Shown: in pieces, positions 17,606 to 25,800 of the stretch
Numbering within the stretch: the first letter of the stretch is position 1
How the letters are laid out: every line of letters begins with the position of its first letter
From: a virus
DNA: 41,365 bases
IMG/VR virus record: IMGVR_UViG_3300001533_000780
Coordinates: 1 to 41,365 of that record
Reading direction: 5' to 3' (one strand)
Made by a program: the position numbers and the translations under genes
The notes under the pieces: generated by a model
Databases searched by the model: none
What the model saw: only the letters and a program-made list of their open reading frames with translations
What the model was told of the DNA's origin: nothing

Positions 17606-19216
17606 CTTAAAAATTAAATATCCTGAATCATAAATTTTATAATTTTTATTAGTTTTATTATTATTAATAGTTTTTTGGTTATGTTTATTTATATAATAAA
17701 AATTTGGGATAGTTTTAAAAAGAAATTTCATATTTGATTTTAATAAATTTTTGTCTATATAATTTCTATCTATTTTTGAAATTATTTCAATTGGTTTATA
17801 TTTTTTAATGAAATAATTAAATAATTTTGAAAAATATTCTTTTACATTAATAAAATTTTTATTACAAAATTGATTTAAATAATATTTTCCTTTATAATCA
17901 CTTTTTGTAAAAGTCATAATAGATACCAATTCTTTTTTATAAAATAAACCTAATTTAATATAAGAATCTTTAAAACCATGAATATGATTATTATTTAAAA
18001 AATTTTTTATTTGTTCGTTATTTTTTAATTCTAATATTTTACATTCTATAGAATTTATTATTTTATTTTTATTTAATTTTTCTAAAATTATAGATTTAAT
18101 AATATCTTTTTTATAATTCCAATCATCTTCAAATATATGAATTAATTGAATTCCTTTCTTTTCACATAATTCTGTTTTATTTAAATGATAATTTTTTTCT
18201 TTTATTAAATCACTATGCCAATATAAACCATTGAATTCAAATGCTAAATTTAAATTAGGTAAATAAATATCTAATTCATAAGGAATAATTATTTTTCTAG
18301 ATGAAGTTATTATTTTTCCTTTATAATTTTCTTTTATAAAATTATAAACGTTTATTTCATCGTTTGATTTATAATAATGACCAATGGGATAACATATAGT
18401 ACAAATTTCTAAATTTTTTCTTGAATATCTATCTATTAATTGTTGGTATGATATATTATAATTTTTATTACATTTTTTACATTTTATTGTTATAATATCA
18501 TTATCAAAATCGACATTTATTATATTTAATTTAAATTTATTTTTTAAATTATTTATTTTGCTTTTCCTACTTTTTTCTTTAATTAAGGGATTACATAAAG
18601 TGCAACTTGTTTTATATTTTTTCAAATTAGTTTTTTTAATTTTTTCTTTTATTAATTCATTTTTTGGGGGAAATGAAAAACCATATCTTTTTATATTTGT
18701 TTTAATTCTTTTTGTAATTATATCATCTTTATGTTTTTTAAAATAAATATTTAATTTTTCTCTACATTCATTTGTTTCTAAATAGCATTTAAAACCATAT
18801 TTTTTTATATTTGTTTTTATTGATTTATTTTTTATATCTTGATTTTGTGAAGAATATTTTGTGCCATATTTTTCTATATTTGTTTTAATAGATTTATTTT
18901 TTAATTTATCGTTATGTAACGGAATTTTATAACCGAATCTTTTTAAATTTGTATTTTCTGTTTTTAATCTACTACATTTTTGTGAACAAGAATAATAATT
19001 ACCATTAGATATATTTTTAATATATTTATAATATGGTAGTTCTTTTTCTTTACCACAAATATCACATTTTACTTTAATTGAATAATGGGAATTTTTCTTT
19101 AAATCGTTTATTTTTATAATAAAGTAATTTTGATTTATTATTTTATAACCTTTTTCTAAAAAATAATTTTTATTTTTTGTTTTCGCACTTATTCTAATTT
19201 CTTTATTTAAAATCAT
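17576..19216 (-). CDS. Homing-type endonuclease, Hef/EDxHD-like with zinc-finger and repeat DNA-binding region
   Basis: In this 546-aa protein, residues 1-90 contain a Cys pair C51/C54 and C77/C81, a probable zinc ribbon. Residues 90-205 carry four or five repeats of the type IKTNIKKYGF, which look like small DNA-binding modules. A second Cys cluster lies at 246-275 (CKKCN, CTIC). The nuclease core is IPYELDIYLPNLNLAFEFNG (311-330) followed by YWHSD, with likely catalytic E314, D316, E327 and H334 as in EDxHD/Vsr-like enzymes. GIQLIHIFEDDW follows. It lies between the UvsY-like gene and uvsW and is probably a free-standing homing endonuclease. A broken relative lies on the far side of uvsW. 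Confidence 0.75.
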   Translation of the reverse strand: MILNKEIRISAKTKNKNYFLEKGYKIINQNYFIIKINDLKKNSHYSIKVKCDICGKEKELPYYKYIKNISNGNYYSCSQKCSRLKTENTNLKRFGYKIPLHNDKLKNKSIKTNIEKYGTKYSSQNQDIKNKSIKTNIKKYGFKCYLETNECREKLNIYFKKHKDDIITKRIKTNIKRYGFSFPPKNELIKEKIKKTNLKKYKTSCTLCNPLIKEKSRKSKINNLKNKFKLNIINVDFDNDIITIKCKKCNKNYNISYQQLIDRYSRKNLEICTICYPIGHYYKSNDEINVYNFIKENYKGKIITSSRKIIIPYELDIYLPNLNLAFEFNGLYWHSDLIKEKNYHLNKTELCEKKGIQLIHIFEDDWNYKKDIIKSIILEKLNKNKIINSIECKILELKNNEQIKNFLNNNHIHGFKDSYIKLGLFYKKELVSIMTFTKSDYKGKYYLNQFCNKNFINVKEYFSKLFNYFIKKYKPIEIISKIDRNYIDKNLLKSNMKFLFKTIPNFYYINKHNQKTINNNKTNKNYKIYDSGYLIFKLSHHFCNII

Positions 19217-19219
19217 ATC

Positions 19220-19239
19220 TTAAACTTTTTTAATATATA
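19220..19239 (-). promoter_or_regulatory. Putative phage promoter, second copy of the 20-nt block at 3603-3622
   Basis: On the minus strand it reads TATATATTAAAAAAGTTTAA, 3 nt before the endonuclease ATG at 19216. The exact 20-nt match with an unrelated gene's leader argues for a conserved control signal. Confidence 0.5.
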
Positions 19240-19270
19240 ATATATAATATCAAAATATATTTAAGTTTAA

Positions 19271-20920
19271 ATGAAATTTAAAATAAATGAAGAAAAAACA
19301 AAATTAGTTTTAACAAAATCAAACACAGAAGAATATAATCAAATTAAAAGAATTTTAAATCCATATGTTGACGGCTATCGGTTTATGCCACGCTTCAAAA
19401 TGGGCGTTTGGAATGGTAAAATAGACTTTTTTAAAAATGGGTTTATTAATTTGGGTTTATGGAAAGTTGTATATGATTCTTGTAAAGAATATGGTTATAA
19501 ATTTAATATAGAAAATCCAGAATTATTTCCAAAAGAAAAATTAGATAAAAAAGAAATAGAAGATTTTTGTTTTGATTTTTTTAAAAATCATAGAATACAA
19601 GATAAAAAAGATAAAAAAGGAAATATTATTAAAGGTGAAAAATTTATGCCATATAGCCATCAAATTGATGCTATTTATAAAATTTTAAAATATAAATATG
19701 GTTTAGTAGAAATTGCAACTGCTGGTGGTAAATCATTAGTTATATCAACAATTATATTTTATATTTTAAAGAATATAAAACCAGATGCTAAATTTTTAAT
19801 TATTGTTCCAAATATTTCACTTGTTACTCAAATGTATGATGATATTTTAGATTATAATTTAGGTTTCAATAATGAAAATTTAAATCCACTTGACATAAAT
19901 TTATTAGAAATTATGTCAGATAAACCTAGAAAAGTTAGGGATAATAAAGAACCTAATATTATTATTGGAACATATCAATCTTTAGAAAAATTATCTTATA
20001 AATTTTTTAAACAATTTGATATGGTTGCAACAGATGAAGCTCATAGAGCAAAGGCAATTTCTATAAATAAAATTTTAACAAAAACATTTGGATATGCTAA
20101 TTATAGATTTGGTGTTACTGGTACTTTACCTGCTAAAAATTCTTCAAATAGATTAACAATAGAATCTTTAATGGGTCCAAATTTATTTTCAATAAAAGCT
20201 AAAAAATTACAAGATAAAGGATTAATAAGTCCTATTAAAATAAAATCATTAATGTTAAATTATGATGACTATGATTTTGCAAAAAATATTTATGCAATAA
20301 AAAAAAGAGGTGGTGGTAAACAGGCTTATCAATTAGAAAGAAAATATATTCATAATTCAGAAAAAAGAAAATATTTTATTGTAAAATTAATTAAAAAATT
20401 AAAAACTAATTCTTTAGTTTTATTTCATGCAGTACAACATGGTACTGATTTATATAATTTTTGTAGGGATAATATTCCTAATATAGATTTTTATTATGTT
20501 GACGGAAGTGTAAAAAGTGATAAAAGAGAATACATTAAAAAGCAGTTAGAAGAAACATCTTCTAAAAATATAAAAGTAGGTATATGTAGTTTTGGAACAT
20601 TTTCTACTGGAATAAACGTTAGGGCAATTAATAATATTATTTTTGTAGATTCATTTAAATCTGATCAAATTATTAGACAATCAATTGGTAGGGGGTTAAG
20701 ATTACATAAAGATAAAGTTTTATTGGTTGTTTATGATATTGTAGATATTTTTTCAAAAAAATATACAAATACATTATTACAACATTATAAATATCGTAGG
20801 GATAAAATTTATAAAGAACAAAAATTTGATTATGAAGAAATAAAAATATCTTTACCAGGAACAAAAGATTCAAGAAGAATTAAATTAAATAAATTAAATG
20901 ATAATAACAAAAAAAATTAA
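19271..20920 (+). CDS. uvsW: UvsW-type ATP-dependent helicase
   Basis: In this 549-aa superfamily 2 helicase, the N-terminal DNA-binding segment GYRFMPRFKMGVWNGKID (35-52) matches that of T4 UvsW. Helicase motifs are clear: Q-like YSHQIDAI (128-135), Walker A ATAGGKS (149-155), Walker B DEAH (255-258), motif III TGT (283-285) and motif VI QSIGRGLR (about 469-476). UvsW unwinds D-loops, R-loops and branched DNA and helps switch T4 from origin- to recombination-dependent replication. Length is slightly above the T4 protein because of a basic tail ending SRRIKLNKL plus seven residues. The last 23 nt overlap the start of an endonuclease gene. A short GC-richer patch (19370-19415) encodes the conserved GYRFMPRF block. 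Confidence 0.9.
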   Translation: MKFKINEEKTKLVLTKSNTEEYNQIKRILNPYVDGYRFMPRFKMGVWNGKIDFFKNGFINLGLWKVVYDSCKEYGYKFNIENPELFPKEKLDKKEIEDFCFDFFKNHRIQDKKDKKGNIIKGEKFMPYSHQIDAIYKILKYKYGLVEIATAGGKSLVISTIIFYILKNIKPDAKFLIIVPNISLVTQMYDDILDYNLGFNNENLNPLDINLLEIMSDKPRKVRDNKEPNIIIGTYQSLEKLSYKFFKQFDMVATDEAHRAKAISINKILTKTFGYANYRFGVTGTLPAKNSSNRLTIESLMGPNLFSIKAKKLQDKGLISPIKIKSLMLNYDDYDFAKNIYAIKKRGGGKQAYQLERKYIHNSEKRKYFIVKLIKKLKTNSLVLFHAVQHGTDLYNFCRDNIPNIDFYYVDGSVKSDKREYIKKQLEETSSKNIKVGICSFGTFSTGINVRAINNIIFVDSFKSDQIIRQSIGRGLRLHKDKVLLVVYDIVDIFSKKYTNTLLQHYKYRRDKIYKEQKFDYEEIKISLPGTKDSRRIKLNKLNDNNKKN

Positions 20921-22045
20921 AATAAATTCAAAAAGTAAAGATAAAAAATATTATATTTCTTTAGGATATAATGTTAAAAATGATTTTATTATAGATATAA
21001 AGGATTTAAAAAAAGGTAGTGGTAAAAAGATAAATGTTATATGTGATGTTTGTGGAAATGAAAAAATAATTGAATATAGAAGGTATATAAAAAATACTAA
21101 TAATTTAAAAGAAGATTATTGTTGTAGTAAAAAATGTTCTAATTTAAAAAGTGAAAAAAGATTAAAAGATAAATATGGTGTTATAAATGTATTTCAACTC
21201 AGTGAAATAAAAGAAAAATCTAAGGAAACTAAAAAAAGATTATATTTGAATCCTAATTTTACTAATATTGAAAAAAGGAAGAAAACTAATTTAAAAAAAT
21301 ATGGTTGTGAAGAATCTTTATCAGATAAAAATATAAGAAAAAAGATACGAAATACGTGTATAAATAAATATGGTGTAGATTCTGTTTTAAAAATTAATAA
21401 TATTAAAAAATCGCAGGAAGAAAAATCGAAAATAACTAAATTTGAAAAATCTAAAAATTATTATAAAGAAAAATATAATTTGAATTTAATTGATTTTGAT
21501 AATTTTTGTTATAAATTTAAATGTGAAAAAGGACATAATTATTTAATTAAAAAATCTATTTTAAAGAATAGATTAGCTCATTCTGTTCAAATATGTACAA
21601 TATGTAATCCTATTGGAATTTCATATATTTCGCAAGGTGAAAAAGAATTATTAAATTTTATAAAAAAATACATTAATAGTGTTGAATCTACAAATAGAAA
21701 TAAAATTCATCATATCATTTAGATATTTATTTACCTAAATTAAAAATAGCATTTGAATTTAATGGTATTTATTGGCATAATAATAAAAATAAAGAAAAAT
21801 ATTATCATAAAATAAAAACAGATTTATGTAAAGATAAAAATATTCGATTAATTCATATATGGGAAAATGATTGGTATGAAAAAAAAGATATTATTAAATC
21901 AATTATTTTAGAAAAAATAAATATAAATGAATATTATATATTAGAGGATTATTATATCAAAAAACTTAATAAAATTAAATTAGATAATTTTATTAATTTA
22001 AATTCTATTAAAGATTTTAATAGTGTTTTTGGTTATGGATTATAG
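20898..22045 (+). pseudogene. Frameshifted and truncated homing-type endonuclease
   Basis: The first 274 codons (20898-21722) are related to the 546-aa endonuclease at 17576: the same start (MIITKKIKINSKSKDKKYY), zinc-ribbon Cys pairs, NLKKYG repeats and the CTICNPIG cluster. The frame stops just where the nuclease core should begin. The core continues one frame away from about 21719 (LDIYLPKLKIAFEFNGIYWH, then IRLIHIWENDW) and ends at 22045. A one-base change between about 21700 and 21718 explains this. The C-terminal 150 residues of the family are missing, and the stop lies inside the left arm of a 35-bp inverted repeat. It overlaps uvsW by 23 nt. Confidence 0.75.
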
Positions 22046-22116
22046 TCAATTAAAATCATATATTTTACATCATTTTATATTAAATGGTGTAAAATATATG
22101 ATTTTAATTGACTATA
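22041..22116. repeat. 35-bp near-perfect inverted repeat with 6-nt loop
   Basis: Arm 22041-22075 is complementary to 22082-22116 with a single G-T mismatch, so the RNA hairpin would be fully paired. The arms are A+T-rich without a T tract at the end. The left arm contains the stop of the broken endonuclease. It could be a terminator, but the stem is far longer than the others here and may mark a small palindromic insertion. Confidence 0.85.
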
Positions 22117-22344
22117 ATAAATAAAACAATATTATGTCATAATTTTATTGTTTTAAAAAAAGATTTAAATAAAGATATAATATCATATATTAATAATTTA
22201 TTATATAAATTTAATAGAATATTATATGTTAAAATAATTAAATATGATAATTTTTATGAATGTTTAATAAGAGGGAATTATGATAAAAAAGGAAAAAGAT
22301 TACTTAAAAACAGAAAAAGGAAATTAAACAAATTATTTTTTTAA
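22108..22344 (+). CDS. Small unknown protein, start uncertain (possibly 5'-truncated)
   Basis: This is an open frame of 78 codons without any internal ATG. It can only begin at the TTG at 22108, which lies inside the right arm of the inverted repeat, and an in-frame TGA lies just upstream. The product is lysine- and isoleucine-rich and ends KNRKRKLNKLFF, a tail also present in neighbouring small proteins. The shared tail suggests a real coding sequence. The missing ATG suggests that its original 5' end was lost when the palindrome arose. Confidence 0.4.
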   Translation: MTIINKTILCHNFIVLKKDLNKDIISYINNLLYKFNRILYVKIIKYDNFYECLIRGNYDKKGKRLLKNRKRKLNKLFF

Positions 22345-22367
22345 TTTATTTAATTTCCTTTTTCTGT
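22310..22367. terminator. Bidirectional hairpin shared by two convergent gene ends
   Basis: A 25-bp stem (22310-22334 with 22343-22367, one mismatch) has an A/T loop of 8 nt. It spans the stop codons of the convergent genes ending at 22344 and 22333. Each arm encodes RKRKLNKL in its own strand, so the palindrome is the direct result of two facing genes ending with the same coding sequence. Confidence 0.7.
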
Positions 22368-22569
22368 CATAAATTGTAATAATTTCTTTTAATAATTTTT
22401 CTTTTATATTTCCTTTTAAAATTTTAAAATTATCATCATTTTTTAAAATTATTATGTCCGTTAAATTTTTAAATTTTTCATAGTCAACAAAATCATACAT
22501 ATTATCTTTTATTAAATCTGAACTTTCTATTATAGTATAATTTTTATTTTTGAAATTTATTTTCACCAT
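22333..22569 (-). CDS. Small unknown protein with RKRKLNKL tail
   Basis: The 78-aa product begins MVKINFKNKNYTIIESSDLI and has a middle segment DIIILKNDDNFKILKG that looks like a beta hairpin. It ends with the basic tail DRKRKLNKLKK. Its start overlaps the end of the upstream gene by 26 nt, so it is the last gene of a five-gene overlapping minus-strand operon. No family is recognised. Confidence 0.6.
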   Translation of the reverse strand: MVKINFKNKNYTIIESSDLIKDNMYDFVDYEKFKNLTDIIILKNDDNFKILKGNIKEKLLKEIITIYDRKRKLNKLKK

Positions 22570-23098
22570 TTAATTTATTAAATTTATTTTTTCTAATTAT
22601 TGGTTTTATTTTATTTAAATAGTTTTTAATTTTATAATTACTTGAATAATTTATTGAATAATAAACAAATATTTGATAATTTTCATCTAAATAATAACTA
22701 TAACCAATTATATCATCATTTTTTATTTTATTATTTTGATTTATGTTATGATATTCTTTAATTATATTTTTTCTTACATATTGAACACCATGAATTAATG
22801 TTGCGCTTTTTTCAAAGTTTCTAATTGTTTTATTATCTATTTCAAAATTTTTTATATAATTTATAAATCCTTCTAAATAAAAATTATTCATAGTTGTTTC
22901 AAAATGTAAATTATTCTTATTTTCATAAATTGTCCAACTATCTGATTGACTAGGAGAATAATAATCATCACAATCATATTTTAATTGTTTAGCAATATTA
23001 ATATGATCAACTATAAATGGCATTAATTCATCTTTAGGGTAATTTAGTATAAAAGATGAACTAGATGAATTACTAACAAAACCTTTTCTTATTTTCAT
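22544..23098 (-). CDS. Unknown protein with the FVSNSSSSSF N-terminal motif
   Basis: The 184-aa protein begins MKIRKGFVSNSSSSSFIL, a serine-rich opening that I recognise from many uncharacterised phage and bacterial proteins, always at the N-terminus. Its role is unknown to me. The remainder has a Tyr/Asp-rich stretch (KYDCDDYYSPSQSDSW), a motif LIHGVQYVRKNIIKEY and a C-terminal RKNKFNKL tail like neighbouring genes. It overlaps both flanking genes (4 nt upstream, 26 nt downstream), indicating translational coupling. Confidence 0.65.
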   Translation of the reverse strand: MKIRKGFVSNSSSSSFILNYPKDELMPFIVDHINIAKQLKYDCDDYYSPSQSDSWTIYENKNNLHFETTMNNFYLEGFINYIKNFEIDNKTIRNFEKSATLIHGVQYVRKNIIKEYHNINQNNKIKNDDIIGYSYYLDENYQIFVYYSINYSSNYKIKNYLNKIKPIIRKNKFNKLNGENKFQK

Positions 23099-23811
23099 AA
23101 TTGATTTAATATTATTTTTCTTTTATCTAATTTTGATAATTTCCCCTTTTTAATCAAATTATATATATTATTTTTTGATTTTCTAAGAACAACATAATTA
23201 TTATTTGAAAATAAAAATTTACATTTAGCCATTTTTGGAGTTGTTTTCAAAATTTTTAAACTTTTTAAATTATAATAAGAACTTATATCTCTATCATAAA
23301 CAACATTTTCAAATTTATATTCTAAATTTTCTTTTATATAATTTTCTATATAATTTTCTTTTATTTTTTCTTTTATTTCATTTAATTTATTTTTTAATTT
23401 TGGAATATTAAATTTCTTTTTTCTTTCTTTATATTTTCTTTCTTGATTTTTTAATTTTTCTATTGCTTCATATAAAAAATTTTCTTCTTTTATTTTTTCA
23501 GCTATTTTACCAGCTAATATTAATGCATCTAGTTTATAATTATTATTAAAAATAAAATAATTTAAATTTAAATTAATATAATCATATAAAATATTTATTT
23601 CTATTAAAGAAATTTCTTCATTATTTTCTAATAATTTTAGATTTTTATTTTCAAAAAAATATTTATTTCCAAATTCTTTTTTAATTTTTTCATTTATTAA
23701 TCTTTCTAATAATTTATTATGTATTATATTTAATCTTGATAAATAATTTTCTTTATTTTTTATTTCTTCTTCAATTTTCTTTTTTTTATTTAAAAGTTCA
23801 ATTTTTTTCAT
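23095..23811 (-). CDS. Unknown coiled-coil protein
   Basis: The 238-aa protein is very rich in Lys, Glu, Asn and Ile. Residues 1-60 and about 110-165 are predicted coiled coils (MKKIELLNKKKKIEEEIKNK; LKNQERKYKERKKKF). Between them lies a hydrophobic block (YKLDALILAGKIAEKI). The last 60 residues look globular (MAKCKFLFSNNNYVVLRKS), suggesting a DNA- or protein-binding end. It overlaps the next gene by 4 nt and the previous one by 4 nt. No known family is recognised. Confidence 0.6.
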   Translation of the reverse strand: MKKIELLNKKKKIEEEIKNKENYLSRLNIIHNKLLERLINEKIKKEFGNKYFFENKNLKLLENNEEISLIEINILYDYINLNLNYFIFNNNYKLDALILAGKIAEKIKEENFLYEAIEKLKNQERKYKERKKKFNIPKLKNKLNEIKEKIKENYIENYIKENLEYKFENVVYDRDISSYYNLKSLKILKTTPKMAKCKFLFSNNNYVVLRKSKNNIYNLIKKGKLSKLDKRKIILNQL

Positions 23812-24089
23812 TTGTTTTTATTTAATAGATTATTTAATTTTGTTTTTCTACTACTTGTAATTGTTCTAAAATAATTAATAGCATTATTTATTTTTAAACC
23901 AATTTCATCTTCTTTATCATTTCTAAATTTTATCCAATTTCCATCTGAACATTCTATAATGTATTTATTACCTGATGTAATATTTAAAGTCCAATCAGAT
24001 TTAATACACTCAAGTGTTCTTTTTTGTTGTTCTTTAAATAATTGTTTTATACCTTCAACATCTTTTATATTTTCAGTTCTTTTGTCCAT
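23808..24089 (-). CDS. Small unknown protein with SRKTKLNNL tail
   Basis: The 93-aa product has a helical start (DVEGIKQLFKEQQKRTL), a beta-type middle (NITSGNKYIIECSDGNWIKF) and a C-terminal SSRKTKLNNLLNKNK like the tails of neighbouring genes. It overlaps the upstream gene by 25 nt and the downstream gene by 4 nt within the minus-strand operon. Family and function are unknown. Confidence 0.6.
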   Translation of the reverse strand: MDKRTENIKDVEGIKQLFKEQQKRTLECIKSDWTLNITSGNKYIIECSDGNWIKFRNDKEDEIGLKINNAINYFRTITSSRKTKLNNLLNKNK

Positions 24090-24343
24090 TTTAAAAAAAT
24101 TTTAGTATCATTTTCATGAAAAGTTTTTATTGTTGATAATGTTAATTCTAATTGATTTATAATGATGTTTTTAATATTTATTTTTTCTTCATTATTTAAA
24201 TTATCATTTTCAAAAATATTTATAATTGATTTTTTAATATCAGATAAGATTTTATTATATAATTTATAATTATTTGATGATTCTACATGTCTAAGAATAT
24301 CGAAATATAATTGGAAAATTTCATTATAATTTTTTGATTTCAT
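24065..24343 (-). CDS. Small helical unknown protein, first gene of the operon
   Basis: The 92-aa protein begins MKSKNYNEIFQLYFDILRHV and is predicted all-helical with no Cys and few Gly. It opens the five-gene overlapping operon that runs to 22333. The reverse complement of 24350-24372 contains ATATTAAAAATAAAAATG, a weaker version of the minus-strand promoter block. Function is unknown. Confidence 0.6.
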   Translation of the reverse strand: MKSKNYNEIFQLYFDILRHVESSNNYKLYNKILSDIKKSIINIFENDNLNNEEKINIKNIIINQLELTLSTIKTFHENDTKIFLKWTKELKI

Positions 24344-24417
24344 TTTATTTCATTTTTATTTTTAATATAATAAAACATTTTAAATAAAAAAATATAAAAT
24401 AATAAAAAAAATTAAAT

Positions 24418-24861
24418 ATGTATAAAAGATTTACTTTTACAGAAGATGAATATAATAGAATTTTAAAAGAAAAAGATATATTAAGAAAAGATAATGAAGA
24501 ACTAGTTAAATTAGTAAAAGAAAAAGAATTAGAAATTGAAAATATGAAATTAAAAAGTGATGATGTTCTTGTTGTTGTTAAAGATAAAAATAAAAAAGAT
24601 GATTATCATTTTAAAACAAAAGAAAAAGATATTATTAGAGAATTAATTAAAATAAATAAGGAATATTCAACTAAAATAGAAACTTTGTTAAATAATGAAA
24701 AAATAATGAATGAAAAAGTAGAAAAAAATGAAAATAAAATTAAAAAATTAGAAGAAGAAAAAAATAATTTAAATGATGAAATAAATAATTCAAAAAATTA
24801 TATTGATAAAATTAAAAATAGAAATTTTATAGAAAGGATTATTAATAAATTAGATTTTTAA
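24418..24861 (+). CDS. Coiled-coil protein of unknown function
   Basis: This 147-aa protein is almost entirely coiled coil: residues 10-48 (EYNRILKEKDILRKDNEELV) and 65-140 (EKNENKIKKLEEEKNNLNDE) with a short break at VVVKDKNKKDDYHF. It is divergent from the minus-strand operon and shares its A+T-rich control region. No domain beyond the coil is visible, so it could be a scaffold or an inhibitor protein. I do not recognise it. Confidence 0.55.
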   Translation: MYKRFTFTEDEYNRILKEKDILRKDNEELVKLVKEKELEIENMKLKSDDVLVVVKDKNKKDDYHFKTKEKDIIRELIKINKEYSTKIETLLNNEKIMNEKVEKNENKIKKLEEEKNNLNDEINNSKNYIDKIKNRNFIERIINKLDF

Positions 24862-24906
24862 TAAATTTGTTAGTTTAAAAACTTTTAATGGATAAAATAT
24901 ATTTGA

Positions 24907-24916
24907 TATATAAAAG
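24907..24916 (+). promoter_or_regulatory. Putative phage promoter TATATAAAAG, next to TATATTTG
   Basis: The motif lies 16 nt before the ATG at 24923 and is identical to that at 10641. A Bacteroidota -7-like TATATTTG lies at 24898-24905, but its nearest TTTG (24866) is too far upstream (28 nt), so the host-type reading is weak. Confidence 0.45.
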
Positions 24917-24922
24917 TAAAAA

Positions 24923-25228
24923 ATGTATATATACCTTTTAGAAGATGTTACTGATGGTGGTAATTTTATTTATAAAATAGGTTTTACAACAAATTTAGTA
25001 AAAAGAATGCAAGCACATAAAACATCAAATCCAGATGCAATTTTAATTAAGTCATTTAAAACAAATTATAATAGAAAAGTTGAAACTGCATTAAAAAATT
25101 ATTTTAAAAAGAAATTATATTTTGGTGAATGGTTTTTTTTAGAAGAAGGTGATATCAATAATTTTATACCATTATGTGAAAAATTTGAAAAAAATTTTAT
25201 TTGTTTAAATGATAATCCATTCTTTTAA
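24923..25228 (+). CDS. GIY-YIG superfamily (T5orf172/MUG113-like) protein
   Basis: The 101-aa protein opens with MYIYLLEDVTDGGNFIYKIG, where the spaced Y-I-Y and YKIG replace GIY and YIG, followed by FTTNLVKRMQAHKTSNPDA with the conserved Arg and His region. The KVETALKNYFKKKLYFGEWFFL segment carries the catalytic-type Glu and the GEWF motif of the T5orf172 branch. These are small phage nucleases or nuclease-like proteins, probably acting on DNA. It stands alone behind its own promoter motif. Only the single nuclease domain is present. Confidence 0.7.
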   Translation: MYIYLLEDVTDGGNFIYKIGFTTNLVKRMQAHKTSNPDAILIKSFKTNYNRKVETALKNYFKKKLYFGEWFFLEEGDINNFIPLCEKFEKNFICLNDNPFF

Positions 25229-25275
25229 AACTTTTTATAATAATTTATATACAATTTAAAAATAAAAAATATTTT

Positions 25276-25800
25276 ATGATAATAACAATAACACCAGAAG
25301 ATTTAATTAAAAGATGTATTTGGAATAACTATAAAAAATTTATTTTAAAAGATTATTCTGAAAAAGATATAGAAAAAATAATTTCTGATAATGAACCTTT
25401 TTCATTAAAAGAAGATGACGCATATGTTATAGGTTTATTAAAAGTTGTTAAAACTGATAATTTAATTCATAGATTTAAGGAAGTAATTAATGAAGTAATA
25501 AATATTAAATCAACAATACAAAAAGTAGATAATAGTAAAAAAGTTTTAATAAATAAATCTTCTTTATTAAAAGAATGTTTATCATTTAAAAATCATTTCC
25601 CTGTTTATTATAATTCTGATGAAAATTTTTTAATTAAAATTAATGAAGTTAATAAATATATAAATAAAAAAGTAAAAGAAATTGATAATTTAGAAATTAT
25701 AGAATTAGAAAAAATTATAAAAAATAAGAAAAAGAAAATTACATATTTACATTCTAGTAAAGTTTCTAAATTATTTAAATTAAACACTATTATTGATTAA
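25276..25800 (+). CDS. Unknown protein
   Basis: The 174-aa protein starts MIITITPEDLIKRCIWNNYK and is predicted mainly helical, with a long C-terminal charged helix (NKYINKKVKEIDNLEIIELE). The opening ITPEDLIKRCIWNNYKKF and the acidic segment SLKEDDAYVIGLLKV may form a small globular domain. It overlaps the convergent gene at 25780 by 21 nt. No family is recognised; it could be a phage DNA-metabolism accessory protein. Confidence 0.55.
   Translation: MIITITPEDLIKRCIWNNYKKFILKDYSEKDIEKIISDNEPFSLKEDDAYVIGLLKVVKTDNLIHRFKEVINEVINIKSTIQKVDNSKKVLINKSSLLKECLSFKNHFPVYYNSDENFLIKINEVNKYINKKVKEIDNLEIIELEKIIKNKKKKITYLHSSKVSKLFKLNTIID

Noticed and set aside
18558-18746. Plus-strand frame of 62 codons
   Set aside because: It is antisense to the endonuclease repeats, hydrophobic only because Lys/Asn codons read backwards as Phe/Leu/Ile.
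20673-20873. Minus-strand frame of 66 codons
   Set aside because: It lies inside uvsW and is explained as the complement of conserved helicase codons.
21700-21722. Programmed ribosomal frameshift in the endonuclease
   Set aside because: No slippery heptamer or following stem is seen, and the gene is also truncated at its end, so decay is simpler.
22108-22344. Missing C-terminus of the broken endonuclease
   Set aside because: The encoded residues show no match with the last 150 residues of the intact relative at 17576.
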